Shown in pieces: positions 41,726 through 50,976 of a stretch of 64,000 nt of DNA (position 1 is the stretch's first letter; the number at the start of each line of letters is the position of its first letter). Source of the DNA: Mycobacterium sp. MS1601 (lineage in GTDB: Bacteria; Actinomycetota; Actinomycetes; Mycobacteriales; Mycobacteriaceae); the NCBI RefSeq assembly GCF_001984215.1, contig NZ_CP019420.1, positions 1,612,001 through 1,676,000 on the forward strand, given 5' to 3'. Position numbers and translations under genes: made by a program. The notes beneath the pieces were generated by a model, which was not told where the DNA came from, ran no database searches, and saw only the letters and a program-made list of their open reading frames with translations.

Positions 41726-42544
41726 TTGCGCGCCGAGGTCGCTGATGCGTCGGTGGACCTCATCTATGCCGACCCACCCTTCAATTCCAATCGCGACTAC
41801 GCGACGTTCACCGACACCTGGCGCTGGGACGCGACCGCGTATGCCGACGTGATCAGCCGGCTGCCAGACCGACCCGCGCGCATCCTCGAGGCGTTCCACA
41901 CGCTGCTGGGACCCAATTCGGCGCTGGCCTACCTGGTGCACCTGGCACCTCGCCTGGCCGAACTGCACCGGGTGCTGGCTCCGACCGGATCGCTGTATCT
42001 GCACTGCGATCCGACCATGAGCCACTACTCAAAGGTGCTGCTCGACGCCCAGTTCGCCGGGGACAGCGGCGGATTCCTCAACGAAATCGTGTGGAGCTAC
42101 CGCACCGGCGGCACCAGTAGGCGGTGGTTCGGCCGCAAGCACGACATCCTGCTCCTGTACGTGAAAGACTCTGCGGCGCATACCTTCAACGCGAGCAAGG
42201 AAAAGTCGTACCTGACCCACCGCTACGGGTTCAAGAACGTCGAGATCTTTCGGGAACCCGCCCCGGATTCGCGCTACTACACCATGGTGGGACTTCGCGA
42301 CGTGTGGTCCATCGACGCCCTTCGCGGCAATCAACCCGAGGCTCTGGGCTATCCGACCCAGAAACCGGTTGCGCTGATGCAGCGTATTGTCACCACGTCC
42401 AGCAACCAGGGCGACCTGGTGCTCGATCCGTACTGCGGCAGCGGCACCACTCTGGCCGTCGCCCAACAACTCGACCGCCACTGGCTGGGCATCGACATCT
42501 CTTCTACTGCAATAGAACTGAGTGCTCGACGACTGAAACCCTGA
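41726..42544 (+). CDS. DNA N6-adenine/N4-cytosine methyltransferase (beta class)
   Basis: 272 residues from TTG 41726. Motif IV is DPPF in 'VDLIYADPPFNSNRDYATF', and the AdoMet motif I comes late ('VLDPYCGSGTTLAVAQQLDR'), the circular order of beta-class methylases. 'YPTQKPVALMQRI' is also diagnostic. Upstream codons in the same frame (from about 41687) read 'LDNRLIHGDNLDIL', which matches the usual methylase N-terminus, yet no ATG, GTG or TTG precedes them before a conflict with the DUF732 gene. So the true start may be CTG 41687. No restriction gene is adjacent: an orphan methylase. Confidence 0.85.
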   Translation: MRAEVADASVDLIYADPPFNSNRDYATFTDTWRWDATAYADVISRLPDRPARILEAFHTLLGPNSALAYLVHLAPRLAELHRVLAPTGSLYLHCDPTMSHYSKVLLDAQFAGDSGGFLNEIVWSYRTGGTSRRWFGRKHDILLLYVKDSAAHTFNASKEKSYLTHRYGFKNVEIFREPAPDSRYYTMVGLRDVWSIDALRGNQPEALGYPTQKPVALMQRIVTTSSNQGDLVLDPYCGSGTTLAVAQQLDRHWLGIDISSTAIELSARRLKP

Positions 42545-43583
42545 CGGGTTGGGCTCCGTCTTCGGAGCGCTGCGTAGCCGCACCGAGGACGAATGCTGCG
42601 ACACCCACGATCAGTGCCACCAGGAACGAGACCACGAAAGCCAGTAACAGAACCGAGCGACCGGAGCGCCGGTTGCGTTGCACCGGAACAGGAATCGGGA
42701 TCGGGACAGCTACCGGCGACGGGCTCATGGGCGGGACCGGCCGCAGCGGTGGAATCGGACCGGTCACCGGGTCGCCGCCGATGTTGTTGAGCTCGGCCCG
42801 CATGGTCTCGGCGTTGTGGAACCGGGCCGACTCCTCCCGCGCCATCGCACGGTCCACCAGCGCCGACAGCTGCGGGTCGATGTCGGGACGTAGCACCGAC
42901 ACCGGCGGCGGCGGGTTTTCGGTGATGGCCTGCGCCAACGCCACCAGATTCTCCTCCGGAAACGCTCGTCGCCCCGTCAGCGCCTCGTAGCCGACCACCC
43001 CGACCGCGTAGAGGTCGTCGGCCACCGTCGCGTCACGTCCGGCCAGGCGCTCCGGGCTCATGTAGGCCATGGTGCCCATGATCTGGCCGGTCTCGGTGCG
43101 GTGGGTGTCGGGGCCCTTCGCCAGACCGAAGTCCGCCACCTGAGCTTCACCGCTGGCGGAGAACAGGATGTTGGCCGGCTTGATGTCACGGTGCATGATC
43201 CCCATGGCGTGCGCAGTGCCGAGTGCCTTGAGCACGTCGTCGAGCATGGCCCGCACGTACTCCGGCGGCACCGGGCCCTGGGCGATCAGGTCTGCCAGGC
43301 TGCGGCCCGGCAATCGTTCCATCACGATGAACGGGGTGCCGTTGTGTTGGCCGCTTCCGTAGACAGTGACGATGTTGGGGTGTCGCAGCGCTGCCGCGGA
43401 CTGCGCCTCCACCCAGAATCGGCGGAGGTAGTCCGGGTGGGAGTTGTAACCGGGATACAGCAGCTTGATGGCCACCGGCTGGCCCGTCTGCACGTCCCAC
43501 CCTTCCCGCACCTCGGCCATGCCTCCGCGGCCGAGGATTCCCCTCAGCTCGTAGCGGCCGCCGAGCAGCTCGGGGGCATACAT
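42504..43583 (-). CDS. membrane Ser/Thr protein kinase (Pkn type)
   Basis: 359 residues. Kinase domain 1-265: Gly loop 'LGRGGMAEVREGWD', Lys in 'PVAIKLLYPG', catalytic loop 'IMHRDIKPANILF', 'VADFGLAKG', 'GTMAYMSPERLAG'. A proline-rich linker (275-300) leads to one membrane helix (about 310-335) and a short outside tail. No PASTA or other sensor domain is present. The 3' end overlaps the convergent methyltransferase by 41 bp. Substrates unknown. Confidence 0.92.
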   Translation of the reverse strand: MYAPELLGGRYELRGILGRGGMAEVREGWDVQTGQPVAIKLLYPGYNSHPDYLRRFWVEAQSAAALRHPNIVTVYGSGQHNGTPFIVMERLPGRSLADLIAQGPVPPEYVRAMLDDVLKALGTAHAMGIMHRDIKPANILFSASGEAQVADFGLAKGPDTHRTETGQIMGTMAYMSPERLAGRDATVADDLYAVGVVGYEALTGRRAFPEENLVALAQAITENPPPPVSVLRPDIDPQLSALVDRAMAREESARFHNAETMRAELNNIGGDPVTGPIPPLRPVPPMSPSPVAVPIPIPVPVQRNRRSGRSVLLLAFVVSFLVALIVGVAAFVLGAATQRSEDGAQPVRVSVVEHSVLLQ

Positions 43584-43685
43584 GGATCCACCGTAGCCGG
43601 TCGACTCTTCTTCCCCGGACAGTCCTGCGCCCCGGCGTCCGTGTCGGGGGTGGCCTCGGTCACCTTCTCGTCGGCGGCGCGTAGA

Positions 43686-43805
43686 TCAGTGCGGGTGTCT
43701 GCGTTCCCAGGCCTTGGCCACCCAGGAGGTGCCTCGCAGCATCAACATCGCGTAGCCGACGGCCAGGGGCGGACCGATCAGCCAGGCTGTGACCATTGCT
43801 GACAT
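43686..43805 (-). CDS. small membrane protein, 39 aa
   Basis: ATG 43805 with GGAAGGGG 6 nt upstream, TGA at 43686. The product has one hydrophobic helix ('MVTAWLIGPPLAVGYAMLML') and a basic tail ('VAKAWERRHPH'). No family recognised. It lies 75 bp downstream of the DUF2236 stop codon on the same strand and 102 bp upstream of the kinase start. The gap 43584-43685 shows nothing. Confidence 0.45.
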   Translation of the reverse strand: MSAMVTAWLIGPPLAVGYAMLMLRGTSWVAKAWERRHPH

Positions 43806-43880
43806 CGGCACCCCTTCCAGTGAGGTGCACTCATCTGATCACGATCCGGTCGCGTAGCTGCGCTGACGCGCCGCCGAACC

Positions 43881-44888
43881 TCAGATGTCCGGGCAGTAGT
43901 GCATTCCGTTGTCGCGGTGCGCCGCCGGCGGCAGGTTGCGCGCCGGCGTGTGCACCAACGGAGCGTCTTCGGGAAGCCTGCCGGTGGCGCGGTCCCACGC
44001 CGAACGCGCCCGTGGATGCATGCGGTGGCGCTTCGGCACCACGGCGAAGACCAGCCCGATCAGCGTGCCCAGGCGGCGATGGATCCACTCGTCGCGCGCC
44101 GACCAGCTGTAGCCCATCAAGGTCCGGATCGCCGGGTCGTAGAGGCCAGTGGTGAACCAGACGAAGAACGGCTTGACGAAGAACCGCCGCTGCAGCGCCC
44201 ACATCCAGTCGGGCATCAGCGCCGCAAACGGCGGCTTCGGCAGATCGTCGAGATTCAGCACTTCCCGCGCGGCCCAGTTGTTCTCCAGCACCTCGGTGGT
44301 CATGTGCCGCCAATACTCCTGGAAGTCCTCCCAGGTGTCGGGCACGGGTCGCATGCTCATGCCGTACATCCGGTACCACTGCTTGTGCTCTTCGAACAGC
44401 TGCCGCCGGTCGGCGTCGGAGAGCCCGCCCCAGCACAGCCGCTCGGCAACGATCAGCGTGCCGACGAAGAACGTGGAGTGGGCCCAGTAGAAGACATCGG
44501 GGTTGAGCGCGGAGTACCGCCTGCCCTGGCCATCGACCCCCTTGATGCCCACGTGGTAGTCGCGTACCTCGGCACCGGTCTTGGGTGCGCGGTCACCGTC
44601 GAACACCACCCCGCCGATGGGATACAGCGAGCGCAGCAGCCGCGGCCACCGCTCGGTGAAGAAGATGGAGTGCTGCTCGACGGCTGCGCCCAGCTGCGGA
44701 TGCATGTTCTGCATGGACCCGGCCCACGGCCCCTGCAGCATGCCGCGCCAGTCACCGAAGTATTTCCAGGTGAGACTGTCCGGACCGAGGGGTTGCGGTG
44801 GAGCCTGATACCCCGCTGCCGAAACCGGACAGCCCGCTGCTGCCGCATCACTGGCCAGCGGCGATGCACCGGAAGTATCTTGAGTCAC
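43881..44888 (-). CDS. MpaB/DUF2236-family oxygenase-like protein
   Basis: 335 residues from GTG 44888 (the much longer frame to 45695 is antisense to TetR and rejected). DUF2236 landmarks: 'YFGDWRGMLQGPWAGSMQNM', 'DYHVGIKGVDGQGRRYSALN', 'FYWAHSTFFVGTLIVAERL', 'WYRMYGMSMRPVPDTWEDF'. Relatives include latex-clearing protein Lcp and fungal MpaB, which bind heme or iron. Corresponds to Rv0826 by position. It is divergent from TetR and probably repressed by it. Confidence 0.85.
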   Translation of the reverse strand: MTQDTSGASPLASDAAAAGCPVSAAGYQAPPQPLGPDSLTWKYFGDWRGMLQGPWAGSMQNMHPQLGAAVEQHSIFFTERWPRLLRSLYPIGGVVFDGDRAPKTGAEVRDYHVGIKGVDGQGRRYSALNPDVFYWAHSTFFVGTLIVAERLCWGGLSDADRRQLFEEHKQWYRMYGMSMRPVPDTWEDFQEYWRHMTTEVLENNWAAREVLNLDDLPKPPFAALMPDWMWALQRRFFVKPFFVWFTTGLYDPAIRTLMGYSWSARDEWIHRRLGTLIGLVFAVVPKRHRMHPRARSAWDRATGRLPEDAPLVHTPARNLPPAAHRDNGMHYCPDI

Positions 44889-44920
44889 CAATGGAAAGTC
44901 CCATCGTCGGTCGAGCAAAG

Positions 44921-44938
44921 TGACTACGCGAGTTGTCA
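44921..44938. promoter_or_regulatory. candidate TetR operator
   Basis: TGACTACGCGAGTTGTCA is an 18-bp imperfect palindrome (14 of 18 positions symmetric) in the 66-bp gap between the divergent DUF2236 and TetR genes. Confidence 0.45.
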
Positions 44939-44954
44939 GGAGTTTAGGAGCGCA

Positions 44955-45539
44955 GTGACGTCCGGTCAAAGCCGTGGCCGTTGGTCCGGTGTCCCATTGG
45001 AAGATCGTCAGGCCCGCAGGCGTGACGAACTGGTGGATGCGGGCATCGATCTGCTGGGAGGCGAAGGGGGGCCCGCGCTCACCGTGCGAGCCGTCTGCCG
45101 CCGAGCCGGCCTCACCGAGCGCTACTTCTACGAGAGCTTTTCCGACCGCGACGAGTTCGTCCGCGCCGTGTACGACGCGGTGTGCACCAAGGCGATGTCG
45201 ACGCTGGTCTCGGCATCGACACCCCGGGAAGCGGTGGAGCGATTCGTCGCGCTGATGGTCGACGACCCCGTTCGAGGCCGGGTTTTGTTGATGGCACCCG
45301 AGGTGGAGCCGGTGCTCGCCCGGTCCGGGGCCGAGTGGATGCCCAGCTTCATCGACCTCCTGCAACGGAAGCTGACCACCATCACCGACCCGGTGCTGGC
45401 ACACATGGAGGCCACCAGCCTGATCGGCGGGTTGAGCGCCCTGTTCACCGCGTATCTCGACCGGCGACTGTCGGCCACCAGGGAGCAGTTCATCGACTTC
45501 TGCGTGGATACGATCGTCAGCCGCGCCGCGGTTTCCTGA
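44955..45539 (+). CDS. TetR-family transcriptional regulator
   Basis: 194 residues from GTG 44955 with TTAGGAG upstream. N-terminal helix-turn-helix 'GGPALTVRAVCRRAGLTERY' and 'FYESFSDRDEFVRAVYDAVC'. The C-terminal ligand domain is variable. Matches Rv0825c by position. It likely represses the divergent DUF2236 gene through the nearby palindrome, and could also affect desA1 downstream. Confidence 0.9.
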   Translation: MTSGQSRGRWSGVPLEDRQARRRDELVDAGIDLLGGEGGPALTVRAVCRRAGLTERYFYESFSDRDEFVRAVYDAVCTKAMSTLVSASTPREAVERFVALMVDDPVRGRVLLMAPEVEPVLARSGAEWMPSFIDLLQRKLTTITDPVLAHMEATSLIGGLSALFTAYLDRRLSATREQFIDFCVDTIVSRAAVS

Positions 45540-45693
45540 CCTCCGGGAAACGGCACGCGGGGCGTCCGCATGACTGCGCTCACACATCACATTTGGGTAC
45601 GCATCTGGACACACCAGGCGGGGGAACTTGAATGGTACTGAGTGACACAGATATATTGACTGCAACCAACAGGTACAGATAACCGGAGGACGC

Positions 45694-46697
45694 ATGTCGC
45701 AAGACCTGACCGACCTGCAACTTCTTCACGAGCTCGAGCCCGTGGTCGAGCAGAAGATCAATCGGCACATGGCGATGCGCAAGGACTGGAATCCCCACGA
45801 CTACATCCCGTGGCAGGAGGGCAAGAACTGGTACGCCCTCGGCGGCCAGGACTGGGAGCCCGGCCAGTCGAAGCTGTCCGAAGTGGCGCAGACGGCAATG
45901 GTGCAGAACCTTCTCACCGAGGACAACCTGCCCTCATATCACCGCGAGATCGCGATGAACTTCAGCATGGACGGTCCCTGGGGCTACTGGGTCAACCGCT
46001 GGACCGCCGAGGAGAACCGGCACGGCATCGCGCTGCGGGACTACCTGTTGGTCACCCGTGCCATCGATCCCGTCGAACTCGAGATCACCCGTATGGAGCA
46101 GGTCACCCGTGGCTTCTCCCGGGCCAGAACCAGCAGGGCGACCTGTTCGCCGAGAGCCTGTTCGACTCGGTGATGTACGTGTCGTTCCAGGAGCTCGCGA
46201 CCCGCGTCTCGCACCGCAACACCGGCAAGGCGTGCGACGACCCCATTGCCGATCAGCTGCTGGCGCGCGTCTCGGCCGACGAGAACCTGCACATGATCTT
46301 CTACCGCGACGTCTCGGCCGCCGGCCTGGACATCGCCCCCAACCAGGCGATGAAGTCGCTGCACCGGGTGCTGCGCAACTTCAAGATGCCCGGGTACACC
46401 GTGCCGGCGTTCCGCCGTAAGGCCGTCATCATCGCCGTCGGCGGCGTTTACGACCCCCGAATCCACCTCGACGACGTGGTGATGCCCATCCTGAAGAAGT
46501 GGCGCATCTTCGAGCGCGAGGACTTCACCGGTGAAGCTGCCGCCCTGCGCGACGACCTCGGGCTGTTGATCGAGGAACTCGAAGAGGCCTCGGCCAAGTT
46601 CGAGGTGGCCAAACAGCGTCGCCTCGAGCGCGAGCGCCAGGTGGCCGAGAAGAAGGCCATGAAGAACCTCCTGGTCACCACCGCTTCGACCGCGTGA
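45694..46697 (+). pseudogene. desA1: acyl-ACP desaturase DesA1, one-base frameshift
   Basis: Starts 'LTDLQLLHELEPVVEQKINR' like mycobacterial DesA1, with the first iron ligands in 'WTAEENRHGIALRDY'. The frame is lost at about 46118-46121: the sequence reads 'TRGFSRARTS' where the family has RGFSPGQN. One extra C in the CCC run restores a 334-residue protein continuing with 'GDLFAESLFDSVMYVSFQEL', the second di-iron motif 'SADENLHMIFYRD', and 'HLDDVVMPILKKWRIFERED'. DesA1 introduces double bonds into mycolate precursors and is reported essential, so a sequencing error is the likeliest explanation; otherwise this copy is dead. AACCGGAGG precedes the ATG. The region 45540-45693 shows no other gene. 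Confidence 0.85.
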
Positions 46698-47866
46698 CAG
46701 CAGTAACCACCGAATCGGCCCGATCCGCTGCCCTGCGGATCGGGCCCTTCGCGTTACCCAGCCCAGTCGTGCTGGCTCCCATGGCCGGTGTGACAAATGT
46801 CGCGTTCCGAACCCTGTGCCGCGAACTCGAACTCGAACGCATGGGGACGGTGAGCGGGCTCTACGTCTGCGAGATGGTCACCGCGCGCGCCCTCTACGAG
46901 CGGCATCCGGTCACCATGCACATGACGACGTTCGCGCCGCAGGAGTCGCCACGCTCGCTACAGCTCTACACCGTGGACCCGCACTACACGTACGAAGCCG
47001 CTCGCATGGTGGTGCAGGAGAACCTGGCCGACCACATCGATATGAACTTCGGCTGCCCGGTGCCCAAGGTGACCCGGCGCGGAGGCGGCGCCGCATTGCC
47101 CTACAAACGGCGACTCTTCGGGCAGATCGTGGCAGCCGCGGTCAAGGCCACCGAGGGCACCGACGTTCCGGTCACCGTGAAGTTCCGCATCGGGATCGAC
47201 GATCAGCACCACACCCACCTCGACGCGGGCCGCATCGCCGAATCCGAGGGCGCCGCAGCGGTGGCTCTGCATGCCCGCACGGCGGCTCAGCGATACTCAG
47301 GCAGCGCGGACTGGGAGCAGATCGCCCAGCTCAAGCAGCACGTGACCAGCATCCCGGTGCTGGGCAACGGCGATATCTTCTACGCCGAGGATGCCGTGCG
47401 CATGATGAGGGAGACCGGCTGCGACGGGGTGGTGATCGGTCGTGGTTGCCTCGGCAGGCCCTGGCTGTTCGCCGAGCTGTCGGCCGCATTCAGCGGCACG
47501 CCGATGCCCACGCCACCCACCCTGGGCGAGGTCGCCTCCATCATCGAGCGTCACGGGCAGCTGCTGTCCGAGCATTTCGGCGAGGACAAGGGCATGCGCG
47601 ATATCCGTAAGCACGTGGCGTGGTACCTGCACGGTTTCCCGGTCGGCTCTGATACTCGCCGCGCTCTGGCGCTGGTGAAAACGCGCGACGAACTCGACAC
47701 CCTACTCGCCGGGCTGGACGCCGACGTCCCGTTCCCGCGGGCTGCCGAAGGCCCGCGAGGTCGGCAGGGCTCGCCGGGTTCGGTCACGCTGCCGGAGGGT
47801 TGGCTCGACGATCCGGATGACTGCACGGTCCCGGCGGGAGCCGACGCCATGCATTCCGGAGGCTGA
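46694..47866 (+). CDS. dusB: tRNA-dihydrouridine synthase DusB
   Basis: 390 residues from a GTG overlapping the desA1 stop by 4 bp. FMN-binding TIM barrel: 'VLAPMAGVTNVAFRTLCREL', catalytic Cys in 'DMNFGCPVPKVTRRGGGAAL', 'VTVKFRIGIDDQHHTHLDAG', 'ALHARTAAQRYSGSADWEQI', 'VLGNGDIFYAEDAVRMM'. Reduces uridine in tRNA D-loops with NADPH. Matches Rv0823c by position. Confidence 0.93.
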   Translation: MTAVTTESARSAALRIGPFALPSPVVLAPMAGVTNVAFRTLCRELELERMGTVSGLYVCEMVTARALYERHPVTMHMTTFAPQESPRSLQLYTVDPHYTYEAARMVVQENLADHIDMNFGCPVPKVTRRGGGAALPYKRRLFGQIVAAAVKATEGTDVPVTVKFRIGIDDQHHTHLDAGRIAESEGAAAVALHARTAAQRYSGSADWEQIAQLKQHVTSIPVLGNGDIFYAEDAVRMMRETGCDGVVIGRGCLGRPWLFAELSAAFSGTPMPTPPTLGEVASIIERHGQLLSEHFGEDKGMRDIRKHVAWYLHGFPVGSDTRRALALVKTRDELDTLLAGLDADVPFPRAAEGPRGRQGSPGSVTLPEGWLDDPDDCTVPAGADAMHSGG

Positions 47867-48058
47867 ATCGAGACTCACTCGACACAAGACTTCTCAGCTT
47901 GCGTCAGTAACATGTGAACGTTCCCGCGCTCAGGTGGCGGAGTGAGCTCTTGTGCTGCTAAAGACTAGGGAAACTTTTGACGCGACACAGAGTCGTGCAC
48001 CGCGTCCGCCCGATCCTGGGCATGCAGACCTCATCAGAGTCGGAGGCCGGATACGGAC

Positions 48059-50131
48059 ATGAGTGACGGCGACAACGCCACTCCTGGCCAGCACCGGGCG
48101 TCGGAACCTGACGGGGACAATCAGTGGCTTACCGGAACCCCGCGGCCGATGCCAGGCGCCGCGCCGTGGGAGCGTGCATCGGATTTGGTTCCGGACTTCT
48201 CCGGCGGCGCTGACGACGACGGCCCTGACACAACCGATGACGATGACGCCATACCTCCCGGTGCCGTCACCGTCGCCGACCTGTTCGCCAAACTGACCGG
48301 CGATGTACCCGCAGCCCTGCAACGTGCACGGACACCCTCCGAGGAAACCGCGGACGCCGAGACCGATCCGCCGACCATGCCCACCGTGTCGGCCTACGCC
48401 TCGGAGATCCCCGATCTGGGCGCGCTCGGCGGCACCCGCACAGCGTCCGAGGACCCCGCAGACGAGACGACGGTCCTCCCCGCGATCATCGAGGACCGGC
48501 TCCCCGCACTGCGCCCAGATACCGAGCTCGGGCTGCTACCTCCACCCAAGCCGCCGAAACGCCGGCGCAACGCGCTGCTGGCCGGCCGCGTGGTCGCCGC
48601 CCTGGTGGCCATCGTCGCGCTGGTCCTCACCGGCGCAGCCTGGCAGTGGAACTCGACGAAGAACAACAACCTCAACAACGTCGCCGCCCTCGATCTCGAC
48701 TCCCGCGATATCGTCGATCCCAATGCCCAGTTCGGTGACGAGAACTTCCTGATCGTCGGCACCGACAGCCGGTTCGGGGCCAACGGCGAGATGGGCGCGG
48801 GCACCACCGAGGACGCCGGCGGCACCCGCTCTGACACCGTGATGCTGGTCAACATTCCCGCCAACCGCGAACGGGTGGTCGCGGTGTCGTTCCCCCGCGA
48901 CCTCGCCATCACCCCGATGGAATGCGAGCCGTGGAACCCCGAGACCGGTGAGTACGGCCCGCTCTACGACGAGACCACCGGCTCCTACGGACCGGATAGC
49001 TGGTACACCGAGACCAAGTTGAACTCCGCCTACGCCTACGGCGGACCGAAGTGTCTGGTGAAGGTGATCCAGAAGATCTCGGGCCTGTCGATCAACCGGT
49101 TCATGGCCGTGGATTTCGCCGGGTTCGAGAAGATGGTCGACGCGCTCGGCGGCGTCGAGGTCTGCTCACCCACGCCGCTCGAGGACTACGAGCTGGGCAC
49201 CGTGCTGGCCACCGCCGGCCGGCAGGTGGTCAATGGCGACACCGCGCTGAATTACGTGCGGGCCCGTCAGGTCAAGACCGAGTTCAACGGTGACTACGGC
49301 CGCATCAAACGCCAGCAGCTGTTCCTGTCCTCGCTGTTGCGCTCGTTGATCTCCAAGGAGACCTTCTTCTCGCTGAAGAAGCTCAACAACGTCGTCAACA
49401 CCTTCATCGCCGACAGCTACGTCGACAACATCGGCACCAAAGACCTGGTGGATCTCGGACAGTCCCTCCAAGGCATCGCCGCCGGCCGCATCACCTTCGT
49501 GACCGTGCCCACCACGGGCTATGCCGACGAGTGGGGTAACGAGCAGCCCCGTACCGATGACATCAAGGCGCTGTTCCAGGCCATCATCAACGACGAACCG
49601 CTGCCCGGCGAGAACGACCAGAACGAGACCACCACGCCGGTGACGTCCAGTGAGATCGCCGCGATGGCGCCCACCACCGAGACACCCGCACCGGCGGACT
49701 CCTCGACGCGGATGGTGGACGCGGTGACCGTAGACCCCAGCGAGGTCAGCGTCCACGTGTCGAACTCCACCGGCCAGACCGGCCTCGGCTCCTCGGCCAG
49801 TGCCGGGTTCCAGCAGTACGGATTCACCGTCGACACCCCTGACGATCATCCGATCGCACTCGAGCGCACCACGGTGATGTACGCCCCCGGTAACGAGCAG
49901 GCGGCGGCCACTGTCGCCTCCGCGCTCGGTGTGCCCGCGGTGGAGTCGATGACCGGTTTGGGCGACACGGTGGACGTGGTCCTGGGTTCGGACTTCACGT
50001 CGGTGGGCACCCCCGAACCTGCGGGCTCGTCGATCAGCATGGAGGTCACCCGCGGTGAGACCACCAGCGCACCGACCGAACTGCCCGAAGACCTGACCGT
50101 CACCAACGGCGCCGATACCACGTGCGAGTGA
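48059..50131 (+). CDS. LCP (LytR-CpsA-Psr) cell-wall ligase with LytR_C domain
   Basis: 690 residues. An acidic cytoplasmic tail of about 180 residues, one membrane helix ('GRVVAALVAIVALVLTGAAW'), then the LCP domain: 'FLIVGTDSRFGANGEMGAG', 'RSDTVMLVNIPANRERVVAV', 'FPRDLAITP', 'FMAVDFAGFEKMVDALGGVE', 'LNYVRARQVKTEFNGDYGRI'. A C-terminal LytR_C domain ('EVSVHVSNSTGQTGLGSSAS') follows. LCP proteins attach arabinogalactan to peptidoglycan. Matches Rv0822c by position. The upstream 192-bp gap shows no gene; GGAGG lies 12 nt before the ATG. Confidence 0.92.
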   Translation: MSDGDNATPGQHRASEPDGDNQWLTGTPRPMPGAAPWERASDLVPDFSGGADDDGPDTTDDDDAIPPGAVTVADLFAKLTGDVPAALQRARTPSEETADAETDPPTMPTVSAYASEIPDLGALGGTRTASEDPADETTVLPAIIEDRLPALRPDTELGLLPPPKPPKRRRNALLAGRVVAALVAIVALVLTGAAWQWNSTKNNNLNNVAALDLDSRDIVDPNAQFGDENFLIVGTDSRFGANGEMGAGTTEDAGGTRSDTVMLVNIPANRERVVAVSFPRDLAITPMECEPWNPETGEYGPLYDETTGSYGPDSWYTETKLNSAYAYGGPKCLVKVIQKISGLSINRFMAVDFAGFEKMVDALGGVEVCSPTPLEDYELGTVLATAGRQVVNGDTALNYVRARQVKTEFNGDYGRIKRQQLFLSSLLRSLISKETFFSLKKLNNVVNTFIADSYVDNIGTKDLVDLGQSLQGIAAGRITFVTVPTTGYADEWGNEQPRTDDIKALFQAIINDEPLPGENDQNETTTPVTSSEIAAMAPTTETPAPADSSTRMVDAVTVDPSEVSVHVSNSTGQTGLGSSASAGFQQYGFTVDTPDDHPIALERTTVMYAPGNEQAAATVASALGVPAVESMTGLGDTVDVVLGSDFTSVGTPEPAGSSISMEVTRGETTSAPTELPEDLTVTNGADTTCE

Positions 50132-50153
50132 CCTCCGACCGCGAGTAGCAAAC

Positions 50154-50170
50154 GACCCCACCCAGGGGTC
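50154..50170 (+). terminator. short hairpin after the LCP gene
   Basis: GACCCC-ACCCA-GGGGTC followed by TTGTGTCATT, 23 bp after the LCP stop. Confidence 0.55.
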
Positions 50171-50177
50171 TTGTGTC

Positions 50178-50195
50178 ATTCACCCGTCGTTCACC
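50178..50195 (+). promoter_or_regulatory. Pho box upstream of phoU
   Basis: Direct repeat ATTCACC-CGTC-GTTCACC with the 11-bp pitch of actinobacterial Pho boxes (RegX3/PhoP type), about 34-51 bp upstream of the phoU -10 box. Confidence 0.6.
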
Positions 50196-50228
50196 TGGCA
50201 CATCATGCCTTTTTGCACCTGGCCAACG

Positions 50229-50234
50229 TAGGCT
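50229..50234 (+). promoter_or_regulatory. -10 box of leaderless phoU promoter
   Basis: TAGGCT, 6 nt, then ATG 50241; no ribosome site. Confidence 0.55.
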
Positions 50235-50240
50235 TGGCAC

Positions 50241-50909
50241 ATGCGTACCGCTTATCAGGAGCAACTTGCTTCGCTCGCAGCGCGACTCGGGGACATGTGT
50301 GGTCTGGCGGGAGTTGCCATGGAACGAGCCACCCAAGCACTGCTACAGGCCGATCTCGTACTCGCCGAACAGGTCATCACCGACCACGATCAGATCACCA
50401 CGCTCAGCACGCAAGCTGAGGAGCAGGCTTTCCACATCCTGGCGTTGCAGGCCCCGGTGGCCGGCGATCTGCGCGCCATCGTCGGCTCCATCCAGATCGT
50501 CGCCGACATCGACCGGATGGGTGCTCTGGCACTGCACGTCGCCAAGATCGCCCGCCGCCGTCACCCACAGCACGCCCTGCCTGAGGAAGTCAACGGCTAC
50601 TTCGCCGAAATGGGCCGGGTGGCAGTGGAACTCGGCAACAGCGCCCAGGAGGTGCTCAAGACCGGTGACCCAGAGAAGGCCGCCCGCATCCGCGAAGAAG
50701 ACGACGCGATGGACGACCTGCACCGGCATCTGTTCACCGTCCTGATGGACCGGGAATGGAAGCACGGCGTTGCGGCGGCTGTCGATGTGACGCTGCTGGG
50801 TCGCTTCTACGAGCGTTTTGCCGACCACACCGTCGAGATCGCGCGCCGGGTCATCTTCCAGACCACCGGAGAACTGCCCGTCGACGGCGACCTGTACTCG
50901 ACGCACTGA
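50241..50909 (+). CDS. phoU: phosphate signalling protein PhoU (PhoY2)
   Basis: 222 residues, two three-helix bundles with the metal-binding motifs: '[20 protein letters not shown]', '[20 protein letters not shown]' and '[19 protein letters not shown]'. PhoU links the Pst importer to the SenX3-RegX3 system, keeping the regulon off in high phosphate. It faces the pst operon head-to-tail across a shared terminator. Matches Rv0821c (phoY2). Confidence 0.95.
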   Translation: MRTAYQEQLASLAARLGDMCGLAGVAMERATQALLQADLVLAEQVITDHDQITTLSTQAEEQAFHILALQAPVAGDLRAIVGSIQIVADIDRMGALALHVAKIARRRHPQHALPEEVNGYFAEMGRVAVELGNSAQEVLKTGDPEKAARIREEDDAMDDLHRHLFTVLMDREWKHGVAAAVDVTLLGRFYERFADHTVEIARRVIFQTTGELPVDGDLYSTH

Positions 50910-50924
50910 GCCGGCCGCAAAGAA

Positions 50925-50959
50925 TAATCCCCTGAAACCTGGTGGGTTTCAGGGGATTA
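50925..50959. terminator. bidirectional terminator between phoU and pstB
   Basis: Perfect 15-bp arms (50925-50939 and 50945-50959) with a 5-nt loop, followed by CCTTTTG on the plus side and ATTCTTTGC on the minus side. It ends both convergent units. Confidence 0.92.
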
Positions 50960-50976
50960 CCTTTTGTGCGGCGTTC

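Noticed and set aside
43881..45695. 604-codon version of the DUF2236 gene
   Set aside because: The upstream half is antisense to the TetR gene, whose HTH and ribosome site are clear.
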